Positions 1 to 6,114 of a DNA stretch of 7,647 bases are shown here, piece after piece (position 1 is the stretch's first letter; each line of letters starts with the position of its first letter). Position numbers and translations under genes: made by a program. The stretch lies in contig CBFIBY010000129.1 in assembly GCA_965660955.1 (NCBI GenBank), positions 1 to 7,647 on the forward strand, given 5' to 3'. The stretch is from UBA2040 sp965660955. GTDB lineage: Bacteria; Bacteroidota; Bacteroidia; Flavobacteriales_D; Crocinitomicaceae. The notes beneath the pieces are model-generated. The model ran no database searches. It was not told the origin of the DNA and saw only the letters and a list, made by a program, of their open reading frames with translations.

Positions 1-48
1 CGTACTTTTTGTCGAGCCTTTTGCAGGAGATAAATTATGTAAATTCAT
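1..48 (-). CDS. rplO: 50S ribosomal protein L15, N-terminal fragment
   Basis: This is the first 16 codons of a gene that runs off the left edge of the window. Reading the minus strand from the ATG at 48 gives MNLHNLSPAKGSTKST, which matches the usual L15 opening (MNL.NL.PA.GS). L15 is a late-assembling 50S protein that contacts 23S rRNA in the core. The gene follows L30 after a 21-nt gap, exactly where L15 belongs in the spc operon. No Shine-Dalgarno motif is visible upstream, only AT-rich sequence. The glycine-rich and C-terminal parts that would confirm the family lie outside the window, so the call rests on the start motif plus gene order. Confidence 0.88.
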   Translation of the reverse strand, partial: MNLHNLSPAKGSTKST

Positions 49-69
49 GATTAATCCGATTTCTAATTT

Positions 70-246
70 CTATTTAACAACCTCTAAAAGATGTTGTACT
101 TTACTGATCATTCCTAGGATTTGTGGATTAGACTCTTTTTCAATCGTCTGATTCAACTTACTAAATCCTAACGCTTTAATCGTAGCTTTTTGGTCTGCTG
201 GACGATTGATAGCGCTTCTTACTTGCTTAATTTTAATCTTAGCCAT
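70..246 (-). CDS. rpmD: 50S ribosomal protein L30
   Basis: This small gene encodes 58 residues from an ATG at 246 to a TAG at 70, the normal size for bacterial L30. The protein starts MAKIKIKQVRSAINRP, continues with a Q.ATIKALGF stretch that corresponds to the family's helix after the first strand, and ends HLLEVVK. L30 is a small one-domain protein of the 50S subunit that binds 23S rRNA. It lies 12 nt after S5 and 21 nt before L15, the canonical spc order. It is one of only two genes here that stop with TAG; the other is S19. L30 is absent in some bacterial lineages, so its presence is informative. The reading frame is intact, with no sign of decay. Confidence 0.95.
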   Translation of the reverse strand: MAKIKIKQVRSAINRPADQKATIKALGFSKLNQTIEKESNPQILGMISKVQHLLEVVK

Positions 247-258
247 TGCGTTATCTTT

Positions 259-777
259 TTATCCGTTAAAAACTTTGTCCATCGAAACACCTCTTTGTTT
301 CGCTACTGCCACTGCGTCTCTCATGTTTGCTAAAGCTTCCATAGTCGCCTTCACCACATTGTGTGGGTTGGAAGAACCTTGAGACTTCGCCAATACATTA
401 TGAACTCCAACGCTCTCAAGTACCGCACGCATTGCACCACCGGCAATAACTCCTGTACCTTCTGAAGCTGGTTTCAATAGAATTTCAGCACCACCATACT
501 TTGCTTTCTGCATGTGTGGAACAGTACCTCTTAAAATCGGAACACGAATCAAATTCTTTTTCGCATCGTCAATTCCTTTTGTAATTGCTTCCGTAACTTC
601 TTTTGCTTTACCCAATCCGTGACCAACGATTCCGTTTTCATCTCCAACAACAACGATTGCTGAGAAAGAGAATGTACGCCCTCCTTTGGTTACTTTCGTT
701 ACACGATTGATACCTACAAGCTTGTCTTTAAGCTCTAGATCAGACGGTTTTACTCGATTTGCTAATTTTGATGCCAT
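259..777 (-). CDS. rpsE: 30S ribosomal protein S5
   Basis: The protein has 172 residues, close to the 167 of E. coli S5. S5 sits on the solvent side of the 30S subunit near the mRNA entry channel and affects decoding accuracy. The N-terminal double-stranded-RNA-binding-like domain spans roughly residues 18-85 and contains INRVTKVTKGGRTFSFSA and the GLGKAKEV segment. The C-terminal domain, about 95-165, contains GTGVIAGGAMRAVLE and the SSNPHNVVKAT segment. The loop around residues 27-36, where spectinomycin-resistance changes occur in E. coli, looks wild type, with KGGR present and no deletion. The start at 777 lies only 5 nt after the L18 stop, so the two genes are probably translationally coupled. 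There is no clear Shine-Dalgarno sequence, just purine-rich GAAAG. Confidence 0.98.
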   Translation of the reverse strand: MASKLANRVKPSDLELKDKLVGINRVTKVTKGGRTFSFSAIVVVGDENGIVGHGLGKAKEVTEAITKGIDDAKKNLIRVPILRGTVPHMQKAKYGGAEILLKPASEGTGVIAGGAMRAVLESVGVHNVLAKSQGSSNPHNVVKATMEALANMRDAVAVAKQRGVSMDKVFNG

Positions 778-782
778 CTTTC

Positions 783-1136
783 TTAAAATTTTAAACCGCC
801 TTCTCGTGCTGAGTCAGCCAATGATTTTACTCTACCATGGTAAAGGTATCCGTTGCGATCAAACACAACACCTTCAACTCCGGCTTTAATTGCTTTTTCT
901 GCTAATTCTTTTCCAACTACTTGTGCTTGCTCGATTTTGTTACCTTTTTCGGCCGCTTTATTTTTGTAGCTAGAAGCAGATGCTAATGTCACCCCTTTAG
1001 AGTCATCAATGATTTGCGCGTAGATTTGTTTGTTACTACGGTACACTGACAAACGAGGCAACTTAGACGTACCCGTAATTTTCTTACGGATTCTTCTTTT
1101 AATTTTTGCTCTTCTTGTTATTTTGCTAAATGCCAT
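783..1136 (-). CDS. rplR: 50S ribosomal protein L18
   Basis: The protein has 117 residues, the standard length for bacterial L18. L18 binds 5S rRNA with L5 and helps fix it in the central protuberance of the 50S subunit. The basic N-terminal tail (residues 1-20, dominated by K and R) is followed by LPRLSVYRSNKQIYAQIIDD, the typical first strands of the fold. The C-terminus carries the family hallmark FDRNGYLYHGRVKSLAD.AREGGL. The gene is 18 nt after L6 and 5 nt before S5. The sequence before the start is AT-rich with no Shine-Dalgarno motif. I see nothing unusual. Confidence 0.98.
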   Translation of the reverse strand: MAFSKITRRAKIKRRIRKKITGTSKLPRLSVYRSNKQIYAQIIDDSKGVTLASASSYKNKAAEKGNKIEQAQVVGKELAEKAIKAGVEGVVFDRNGYLYHGRVKSLADSAREGGLKF

Positions 1137-1154
1137 AACTAATGAAATTAATAA

Positions 1155-1706
1155 TTATTTACCTGCAGCCTTACCTGCTTTTCTTCTGATCTCTTCACCT
1201 AGATATCTTACACCTTTTCCTTTATATGGTTCTGGCTTACGAAGGGAACGAATCTTGGCAGCGACTTGACCCAAAAGTTGTTTATCGTATGACTCCAATG
1301 TTACAATTGGTGCCTTACCTTTTTGGGTGTCTGCAGATACCTTAATTTCACTAGGGATTTGAATAACTACTGGGTGAGAGAATCCTAAAGCCAAATCTAA
1401 CATTTGACCTTGTGCTGTTGCACGGAAACCTACTCCAATAACCTCCAATTCCTTCTTGTACCCTTCCGATACGCCAATAATCATATTGTTGATTAAAGAA
1501 CGGTACAAACCGTGCTTTGCTCTATGATTAGGTGCGTCTGATTCGCGGTTGAAAGATATAGTTCCGTCAGCGATTTCCATTGTTACACAAGAATCCATTT
1601 CTTGCGTCAATTCGCCTTTAGGTCCCTTAACGGTAACTGTCGTACCGTCTACCTTTACTTCTACACCACTCGGGATGCTTACTGGGGATTTACCTATCCT
1701 TGACAT
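1155..1706 (-). CDS. rplF: 50S ribosomal protein L6
   Basis: The protein has 183 residues, close to the 177 of E. coli L6. L6 binds 23S rRNA near the sarcin-ricin loop and the GTPase-associated region of the 50S subunit. It opens with MSRIGKSPVSIPSGV, followed by VTVKGPKGEL in the first of the two repeated alpha/beta domains. The bacterial L6 signature PEPYKGKGVRY is at about residues 158-168, followed by the basic tail EEIRRKAGKAAGK. The gene lies 18 nt downstream of S8 and 18 nt upstream of L18. No Shine-Dalgarno sequence is visible before the ATG; the preceding bases are A-rich (AGTAAA). Confidence 0.98.
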   Translation of the reverse strand: MSRIGKSPVSIPSGVEVKVDGTTVTVKGPKGELTQEMDSCVTMEIADGTISFNRESDAPNHRAKHGLYRSLINNMIIGVSEGYKKELEVIGVGFRATAQGQMLDLALGFSHPVVIQIPSEIKVSADTQKGKAPIVTLESYDKQLLGQVAAKIRSLRKPEPYKGKGVRYLGEEIRRKAGKAAGK

Positions 1707-1724
1707 TTTACTTCTAGTTAAAGA

Positions 1725-2123
1725 TTAATATACGTAGCAAAGGACTTCTCCTCCTACGTTTTCTTTTTTTGCTTGTTTGTTGGTGATTACACCGTGAGAA
1801 GTAGAAACGATAGCAATTCCCAAACCATTCAATACACGAGGCATTTCAGTTGAGCTACTATATTTTCTCAATCCCGGACGAGATGCTCTTTGCAATTTTG
1901 TGATTGCAGGAACTTTCGTTGATGGATTATACTTCAAAGCGATTTTTATCACTCCTTGTTTGTTATCGTCCTCGAACTTAAAGTTCAGGATATATCCTTG
2001 GTCGAACAAGATTTGTGTCATTGCACGTTTCGTGTTTGAACCAGGGATTTCTACAACTTTCAAACCAGCCGCACTTGCGTTACGGATACGGGTTAGAAAA
2101 TCTGCGATAGGATCTGTTGTCAT
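1725..2123 (-). CDS. rpsH: 30S ribosomal protein S8
   Basis: The protein has 132 residues, the usual length. S8 is a primary 16S rRNA-binding protein that recognises helix 21 in the platform/body. It begins MTTDPIADFLTRIRNA, the standard S8 N-terminus. The C-terminal rRNA-binding signature is STSHGVIT at residues 107-114, and the last residues GGEVLCYVY are typical of Bacteroidota S8. In E. coli, S8 represses the spc operon by binding near the L5 start; whether that applies here cannot be seen. The gap to S14 is 25 nt, the longest in the window, and it contains an AGGA motif 7 nt before the ATG. Confidence 0.98.
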   Translation of the reverse strand: MTTDPIADFLTRIRNASAAGLKVVEIPGSNTKRAMTQILFDQGYILNFKFEDDNKQGVIKIALKYNPSTKVPAITKLQRASRPGLRKYSSSTEMPRVLNGLGIAIVSTSHGVITNKQAKKENVGGEVLCYVY

Positions 2124-2130
2124 AATGTTT

Positions 2131-2134
2131 TCCT
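2131..2134 (-). promoter_or_regulatory. Possible weak Shine-Dalgarno motif for S8
   Basis: On the minus strand the sequence before the S8 start reads ATAGGAAAACATT followed by ATG. The AGGA core lies 7 nt from the start codon, a workable spacing for pairing with the 16S rRNA tail. A four-base match can easily arise by chance in AT-rich sequence, and most other genes here have no such motif, so its function is uncertain. Confidence 0.35.
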
Positions 2135-2148
2135 ATTAAATACTTAAA

Positions 2149-2463
2149 TTACCAACTCGCTTTTTTCACTCCTGGGATTTTCCCATCAAGTGCCATTTCA
2201 CGGAAAGTTACCCTTGAAATTCCAAACTGACGCATGTATCCACGTGGACGACCAGTCAAACCACAACGATTGTGCACACGCACTTTCGATCCGTTTGCCG
2301 GCATCTTTTGGATAGCCATCATTGCTTCCCACTTTGCTTGAACAGCTTCGTCAGAAGTATCGTTTGATTTCAAGATTTTTGTTAACTCAGCACGCTTTGC
2401 CGCGTCACGAGCTACCATTCTTTCTCTTTTGCGCTCACGCGCTTTCATTGATTCTTTTGCCAT
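2149..2463 (-). CDS. rpsN: 30S ribosomal protein S14, long zinc-free form
   Basis: The protein has 104 residues and belongs to the long S14 type, which lacks the CxxC zinc motifs: the only cysteine is C67 in the HNRCGLTGRPRGY segment. S14 sits in the head of the 30S subunit and contacts 16S rRNA with S3, S10 and S19. The N-terminal part is very basic (MAKESMKARERKRER), the middle region at about 28-58 is a variable linker, and the conserved C-terminal half includes GRPRGYMRQFGISR.TFREMA and the end GVKKASW. From memory, many flavobacterial S14 proteins are about 89 residues, so the linker here is about 15 residues longer and resembles the E. coli-length form. It lies 6 nt after L5, with purine-rich GAAGAG before the ATG. 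Confidence 0.97.
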   Translation of the reverse strand: MAKESMKARERKRERMVARDAAKRAELTKILKSNDTSDEAVQAKWEAMMAIQKMPANGSKVRVHNRCGLTGRPRGYMRQFGISRVTFREMALDGKIPGVKKASW

Positions 2464-2469
2464 CTCTTC

Positions 2470-3021
2470 TTATTTTTTTATGAATGGGAATCCAAATGCG
2501 TCCAACAATGCGTTTCCTTCTTCGTCGGTATCAGCAGACGTCACAAATGTAATGTCCATACCTAGGATACGGTTCGTTTTGTCAATATCAATCTCTGGGA
2601 AGATGATGTGTTCCTTAACACCTAAGTTAAAGTTACCACGTCCATCGAATCCTTTTGAACTAATACCACGGAAATCACGTGTTCGAGGAAGAGCTACAGC
2701 GATCAAACGATCTAAGAACTCATACATTCTTTCACCTCTTAACGTCACTTTCGTTCCGATTGGCATTCCTTTTCTTAATTTAAAATTGGAGATATCTTTC
2801 TTAGAAAGTGTAATTACCGCTCTTTGACCAGCGATTCTTGACAATTCCTCAGCAGCGTTATCGATCAACTTTTTATCAGCAACTGCCTCACCCATACCTT
2901 GGCTAAGAACAATTTTCTGCAATTTAGGTACACGCATTACCGTTTTGTACCCAAATTTTTTCGTCAATGCTGGAATAATCTCAGCATTGTACATTTCCTT
3001 TAATCTTGGTTTTGTACTCAT
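2470..3021 (-). CDS. rplE: 50S ribosomal protein L5
   Basis: The protein has 183 residues, close to the 179 of E. coli L5. L5 binds 5S rRNA and forms part of the central protuberance, touching the P-site tRNA and the bridge to S13. Recognisable segments are the N-terminal MSTKPRLKEMYN..I.P.L, VPKLQKIVLSQGMGEA at about residues 31-46, and ALPRTRDFRGISSKGFDGRGN at about 110-130. It ends with DAFGFPFIKK. The start codon overlaps the L24 stop by one base (TAATG). Just upstream, within the end of the L24 coding sequence, are two AGGAG motifs. This suggests that L5 translation is coupled to L24 and started with real Shine-Dalgarno help, unlike most neighbours. Confidence 0.98.
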   Translation of the reverse strand: MSTKPRLKEMYNAEIIPALTKKFGYKTVMRVPKLQKIVLSQGMGEAVADKKLIDNAAEELSRIAGQRAVITLSKKDISNFKLRKGMPIGTKVTLRGERMYEFLDRLIAVALPRTRDFRGISSKGFDGRGNFNLGVKEHIIFPEIDIDKTNRILGMDITFVTSADTDEEGNALLDAFGFPFIKK

Positions 3022-3338
3022 TACTTGATCTCCTCTCCTGATTTTTTAGAAAAACGAACCAATTTTCCGTCTTTGTTTAATTTACGACCAATGCGAGATG
3101 CTTCACCTTTCACAACAATCATTAAGTTCGAAACGTGGATTCCACTTTCTCTCTCAACAATTCCTCCTTGAGGATCTTCAGCGCTTGGCTTACTGTGTTT
3201 TTTGATCATTTGCAGACCTTCAACAGTAGCTCGCATAGATTTTCTGTCAACTGTTAGGACCTTTCCTTCCTTACCCAGTTCCTGACCTGCTATAACTTTA
3301 ACAGTGTCTCCTACTTTAATGTGTAATTTCTTTTGCAT
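3021..3338 (-). CDS. rplX: 50S ribosomal protein L24
   Basis: The protein has 105 residues, the normal bacterial size. L24 is an early-assembly protein that starts 50S folding by binding the 5' region of 23S rRNA, and it lies near the exit of the peptide tunnel. The KOW motif spans about residues 10-37 (VGDTVKVIAGQELGKEGKV), followed by an SH3-like barrel. The later IVERESGIHVSNLMIV segment is typical of the family, as is the GRKLNKDGKLVRFSKKSGE tail. Its TAA stop shares its first A with the L5 ATG. The codons for the last residues (SGEEIK) form the tandem AGGAG sequence that probably serves L5. It starts 13 nt after the L14 stop, with no Shine-Dalgarno sequence of its own. Confidence 0.98.
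   Translation of the reverse strand: MQKKLHIKVGDTVKVIAGQELGKEGKVLTVDRKSMRATVEGLQMIKKHSKPSAEDPQGGIVERESGIHVSNLMIVVKGEASRIGRKLNKDGKLVRFSKKSGEEIK
3030..3039 (-). promoter_or_regulatory. Tandem AGGAG, likely ribosome binding site of L5
   Basis: The minus strand reads AGGAGAGGAG, ending 8 nt before the L5 ATG. The proximal AGGAG (3030-3034) has near-ideal Shine-Dalgarno spacing, and the distal copy (3035-3039) is 13 nt away. Both lie inside the L24 reading frame, where they encode part of the SGEEIK end, so amino-acid coding could also explain the purines. It is the only strong Shine-Dalgarno-like site before any start codon in the window. Confidence 0.6.
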
Positions 3339-3351
3339 GATAGTTACGATT

Positions 3352-3720
3352 TTAAAGTACTTCGGGAGCCAATGAAACGATTTTCATAAAATCATTATCA
3401 CGCAGCTCACGAGCAACTGGTCCAAAAATACGGGTACCTCTCATTTCCCCTGTTGGGTTCAAGATAACGCAAGCGTTATCGTCAAATCGAATGTAAGAAC
3501 CATCGGCACGACGTACCTCTTTTTTAGTTCTCACAATTACCGCCGTGGCAACTTGTCCTTTTTTGACAGCTCCAGAGGGCATTGCACTCTTAACAGTAAC
3601 GACGATCTTATCTCCTACGGATGCATAACGACGTTTTGTACCACCCAATACACGGATGCACAAAACTGTTTTTGCTCCAGAGTTATCTGCTACTGCAAGT
3701 CTTGATTCTTGTTGTATCAT
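3352..3720 (-). CDS. rplN: 50S ribosomal protein L14
   Basis: The protein has 122 residues, exactly the usual bacterial length for this highly conserved protein. L14 binds 23S rRNA at the subunit interface, forms bridge B8 with the 30S, and is the docking site for the silencing factor RsfS in bacteria. It starts MIQQESRLAVADNSGAK, contains CIRVLGGTKRRYASVGD at about 21-37 and KKGQVATAVIVRTKKEVRR at about 53-71, and ends with GPVARELR...FMKIVSLAPEVL. It is the first gene of the spc portion. Only 9 nt separate it from S17, so no separate spc promoter is evident between the two classical operons; the gap is AT-rich (TTTTTAGTA) with no Shine-Dalgarno sequence. Confidence 0.98.
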   Translation of the reverse strand: MIQQESRLAVADNSGAKTVLCIRVLGGTKRRYASVGDKIVVTVKSAMPSGAVKKGQVATAVIVRTKKEVRRADGSYIRFDDNACVILNPTGEMRGTRIFGPVARELRDNDFMKIVSLAPEVL

Positions 3721-3729
3721 TACTAAAAA

Positions 3730-3990
3730 TTATTTAGCTTTTTCGACAATTTCTACTAGACGCCAGTTCTTCAATTTACTCAAAGGTCTGGTTTCCATAA
3801 TACGCACGGTGTCTCCGGCGTTGCACTCATTTTTTTCATCGTGCGCCACAAATTTGGAAGTCTTCTTAACGAATTTTCCATATTTCGGGTGCTTCACTCG
3901 TCTTTCAACTGCAACAACGATGGACTTGTCCATTTTGTCACTAGTTACAACACCGACACGATCTTTTCTTAAATTACGCTTATCTTCCAT
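3730..3990 (-). CDS. rpsQ: 30S ribosomal protein S17
   Basis: The protein has 86 residues, normal for bacterial S17. S17 is an early-binding 30S protein with an OB fold that contacts 16S rRNA in the body, around helices 7 and 11. The family segments are RKDRVGVVTSDKMDKSIVV at about 8-26, the HPKYGKFVKKTSKF.AHDE loop at about 34-52, and the C-terminal signature GDTVRIMETRPLSKLKNWRLV at about 59-79. It closes the S10 portion of the cluster, 11 nt after L29 and 9 nt before L14. No Shine-Dalgarno sequence is present. Confidence 0.98.
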   Translation of the reverse strand: MEDKRNLRKDRVGVVTSDKMDKSIVVAVERRVKHPKYGKFVKKTSKFVAHDEKNECNAGDTVRIMETRPLSKLKNWRLVEIVEKAK

Positions 3991-4001
3991 AAACTAATCT
4001 T

Positions 4002-4208
4002 TTATGCTTCAGCCGAGGCTGTTGCTTCACGTTTTGTTAATTCGGTCTTCAAACGAGCAATCGTTCTTCTTGTAGAACGAATTTGAATCGGATTTTCCAT
4101 TGGAGAAACACCGTGAGACAATTTCATTGTACTCAGTTTACCTGAGATAGTTTCAATTTGTCCTTTGATATCTTCTACGGAAAGTTTTGCTATTTCTTGC
4201 TGTTTCAT
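4002..4208 (-). CDS. rpmC: 50S ribosomal protein L29
   Basis: The protein has 68 residues, within the usual 60-70 range. L29 is a small coiled-coil hairpin protein beside L23 at the tunnel exit, where nascent-chain factors such as trigger factor and SRP dock. The sequence starts MKQQEIAKLSVEDI and has the conserved MKLSHGVSPMENPIQIRSTRR region at about residues 28-48, which includes the turn and the start of the second helix. That helix continues TIARLKTEL and ends in an Ala/Glu-rich tail. The gene lies 9 nt after L16 and 11 nt before S17. The upstream AAGGAA abuts the ATG and is too close to act as a standard Shine-Dalgarno site. Confidence 0.97.
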   Translation of the reverse strand: MKQQEIAKLSVEDIKGQIETISGKLSTMKLSHGVSPMENPIQIRSTRRTIARLKTELTKREATASAEA

Positions 4209-4217
4209 TTCCTTAAA

Positions 4218-4649
4218 TTATTTTCCTTCTGGTTTAACATAATCGTTACGTGTAACGAACTTACACTTCACCGGCATTTTTTGAGCAGCCAAACGAAGAG
4301 CTTCTTGCGCTACTTCATAAGATACACCGTCCGCTTCAAACAAGATACGACCTGGTTTAACTACTGCTACCCAGTGACTTGGAGCTCCTTTACCTTTACC
4401 CATACGTACTTCCGCTGGTTTTGAGGTTACGGGTTTGTCAGGGAAAATTCGAATCCACACCTTTCCTTCACGTTTCATGTATCGAGTAACGGCGATACGA
4501 GACGCTTCAATTTGGCGTGACGTGATCCATCCTGGCTCCAAAGTTTTTAATCCAAAAGATCCGAAAGTGACACGACTTCCTCGGTGAGCAAGACCTGTAT
4601 TTCTTCCTTTTTGGGCTTTTCTAAATTTGGTTCTTTTTGGTTGTAACAT
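4218..4649 (-). CDS. rplP: 50S ribosomal protein L16
   Basis: The protein has 143 residues, slightly longer than the 136 of E. coli L16. L16 is needed late in 50S assembly and organises the A-site region of 23S rRNA near the peptidyl transferase centre. It opens MLQPKRTKFRKAQKGRN, followed by GSRVTFGSFGLKTLEPGWITSRQIEASRIA. The conserved loop KPAEVRMGKGKGAP at about residues 77-90 reaches toward the active centre. Arg82 matches E. coli Arg81, the residue hydroxylated there by YcfD/RoxA; whether it is modified here is unknown. The extra length is a short C-terminal tail ending in DYVKPEGK. It starts 23 nt after S3, and the nearest AGG lies too far upstream (about 14 nt) to be a good Shine-Dalgarno site. 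Confidence 0.98.
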   Translation of the reverse strand: MLQPKRTKFRKAQKGRNTGLAHRGSRVTFGSFGLKTLEPGWITSRQIEASRIAVTRYMKREGKVWIRIFPDKPVTSKPAEVRMGKGKGAPSHWVAVVKPGRILFEADGVSYEVAQEALRLAAQKMPVKCKFVTRNDYVKPEGK

Positions 4650-4672
4650 CTTTCTAGACTTTTACCTGATTC

Positions 4673-5404
4673 TTACTTCTTCTTTCCTTTTCCTCTTGGC
4701 CCACCTGGACGGCGATTTCCACCACCTTGGTTTCCTCCTTTACCAGAAGTCATTCCAATGTTAGGCGACAAGTCACGCTTACCATATACTTCACCTTTGC
4801 ATATCCACACTTTGATACCCAAACGTCCGTATGTAGTATGCGCTTCAGAAAGAGCATAATCGATGTCAGCTCTGAACGTATGTAACGGAGTACGTCCATC
4901 CTTGTACATCTCTGTTCGCGCCATCTCTGCACCATTCAAACGTCCAGAAATCTTAACTTTGATTCCTTCTGCTCCCATGCGCATTGTACTCGCGATAGAC
5001 ATTTTGATAGCACGTCTAAATGAAATACGTGCTTCCAATTGACGAGCGATTCCATCCGCCACCAATCGAGCATCCAATTCTGGACGTTTCACCTCGAAGA
5101 TGTTGATTTGAATCTCTTTTTTCGTCAACTTCTTTAATTCTTCTTTTAATTTGTCAACTTCTTGACCTCCTTTACCGATAATCACACCCGGACGAGCCGT
5201 GTTGATAGTTACAGTAACAAGCTTCAACGTTCTTTCGATGATTACTTTTGAGATGCTCGCTCTGTTCAAACGTGCTTTCAAGTAACGACGAATTTTATCG
5301 TCCTCAATGATTTTATCTCTGTAATTGTCACCACCGTACCAGTTAGAATCCCACCCGTGGATGAAACCTAATCTATTTCCAATTGGATTTGTTTTTTGTC
5401 CCAT
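4673..5404 (-). CDS. rpsC: 30S ribosomal protein S3
   Basis: The protein has 243 residues, close to the 233 of E. coli S3. S3 lies in the 30S head at the mRNA entry site and takes part in the ribosome's mRNA helicase activity. The start MGQKTNPIGNRLG is standard. A type II KH domain covers roughly residues 38-107, with its GxxG loop seen as GKGG at 77-80. The C-terminal S3 domain includes the RADIDYALSEAHTTYGRLGIKVW segment. The last 25 or so residues are Gly-, Arg- and Lys-rich (RRPGGPRGKGKKK at the end), a tail of variable length in this family. The gene lies 10 nt after L22, with an A-rich leader and no Shine-Dalgarno sequence. Confidence 0.98.
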   Translation of the reverse strand: MGQKTNPIGNRLGFIHGWDSNWYGGDNYRDKIIEDDKIRRYLKARLNRASISKVIIERTLKLVTVTINTARPGVIIGKGGQEVDKLKEELKKLTKKEIQINIFEVKRPELDARLVADGIARQLEARISFRRAIKMSIASTMRMGAEGIKVKISGRLNGAEMARTEMYKDGRTPLHTFRADIDYALSEAHTTYGRLGIKVWICKGEVYGKRDLSPNIGMTSGKGGNQGGGNRRPGGPRGKGKKK

Positions 5405-5414
5405 TTTCTACTAA

Positions 5415-5810
5415 TTATTTGGTTCCATCTATCGTGATGGTAACGTGGTTTGATCTTTTACGAATTCGATGCGCTCGTCCTTGTGGAGCAGCTTGGATAC
5501 GCTTTAACATTGTACCACCACCTACTTCAATTGAACTCACGATTAAATTCGCTTCTTCTATACTTTCACCTTCATTTTTTTGCTCCCAATTGGCAATCGC
5601 TGAACGCAAGAGCGTGCTCAAGCTTTTTGAGGCAAATTTTGAATTGTGTTCTAATATGTTAAGAGCTTTGTTCACTTCCATTCCACGTACAAGATCGGCA
5701 ACCAATCTCATTTTTCGTGGAGCGATAGGAGAATCGTTCAATCTTGCAAAAGCAATTGACTTTTTTCCTTCTTTGATTTTTTCTGCTCTTAGTCTTTTTC
5801 TAGCACCCAT
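5415..5810 (-). CDS. rplV: 50S ribosomal protein L22
   Basis: The protein has 131 residues, about 20 longer than E. coli L22 (110) because of a basic N-terminal extension (MGARKRLRAEKIKEGKK) that is common in Bacteroidota. L22 binds all domains of 23S rRNA, and its extended beta-hairpin lines the peptide exit tunnel. The conserved SPIAPRKMRLVADLVRG is at about residues 27-43. The hairpin, about 95-115, contains MLKR and APQGRAHRIRKRS. Changes or deletions in this hairpin give macrolide resistance in other bacteria; here it looks intact and of normal Bacteroidota form. The gene lies 19 nt after S19 and 10 nt before S3, with an AT-rich leader. Confidence 0.98.
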   Translation of the reverse strand: MGARKRLRAEKIKEGKKSIAFARLNDSPIAPRKMRLVADLVRGMEVNKALNILEHNSKFASKSLSTLLRSAIANWEQKNEGESIEEANLIVSSIEVGGGTMLKRIQAAPQGRAHRIRKRSNHVTITIDGTK

Positions 5811-5829
5811 GATATTTGCTATTTAAAAT

Positions 5830-6108
5830 CTATCTTTTTTTATCTTTCTTATTCCCACCATGTCCACGGAAGTTACGTGTTGGAGAAAATTCTCCCAACT
5901 TGTGACCTACCATGTTTTCTGTAACATAAACTGGGATGAACTTATTCCCGTTGTGCACGGCGAATGTTAATCCTACGAAGTCAGGTGTAATAGTTGACGC
6001 TCTAGACCAAGTTTTGATCACGGCTTTGCTACTAGACTCTTGTGCTTCGTCCACTCTTTTCATTAATTTATAATGTACGAAAGGTGGTTTTTTCAACGAT
6101 CGACTCAT
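5830..6108 (-). CDS. rpsS: 30S ribosomal protein S19
   Basis: The protein has 92 residues, the usual length. S19 sits at the top of the 30S head with S13 and contacts the A-site finger and L5 side of the 50S. It starts MSRSLKKPPFVHYKLMKRV. It has the family core RASTITPDFVGLTFAVHNG and the signature FIPVYVTENMVGHKLGEFSPTR at about residues 58-79, ending in a basic tail RGHGGNKKDKKR. It lies 6 nt after L2 and 19 nt before L22. It uses a TAG stop, one of two in the window. The start is clear from the conserved MSRS, but no Shine-Dalgarno sequence precedes it. Confidence 0.98.
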   Translation of the reverse strand: MSRSLKKPPFVHYKLMKRVDEAQESSSKAVIKTWSRASTITPDFVGLTFAVHNGNKFIPVYVTENMVGHKLGEFSPTRNFRGHGGNKKDKKR

Positions 6109-6114
6109 ATGCTA

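Noticed and set aside
2429..2827. Plus-strand open frame of 132 codons opposite S14 and L5
   Set aside because: It is antisense to two intact conserved genes, starts inside S14 and resembles no protein I know. The low stop frequency follows from the codon use of the real genes.
4209..4217. AAGGAA before L29 as a Shine-Dalgarno site
   Set aside because: The motif directly abuts the ATG, leaving too little spacing for normal pairing; it is probably just A-rich leader sequence.
4650..4672. CAGGT upstream of L16 as a Shine-Dalgarno site
   Set aside because: The AGGT lies about 14 nt from the ATG, further than the usual 5-9 nt, and the match is short.
4750..4935. Open frame of 61 codons on the minus strand inside S3
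   Set aside because: It is a shifted-frame shadow of the conserved S3 C-terminal domain. It has no family resemblance, and the S3 frame is intact throughout.
5383..5826. Plus-strand open frame of 147 codons with hydrophobic stretches, opposite S3 and L22
   Set aside because: It covers L22 almost exactly in antisense. The hydrophobic look comes from reading Lys/Glu-rich codons in reverse complement (AAA and GAA become TTT and TTC). There is no independent evidence of a gene.
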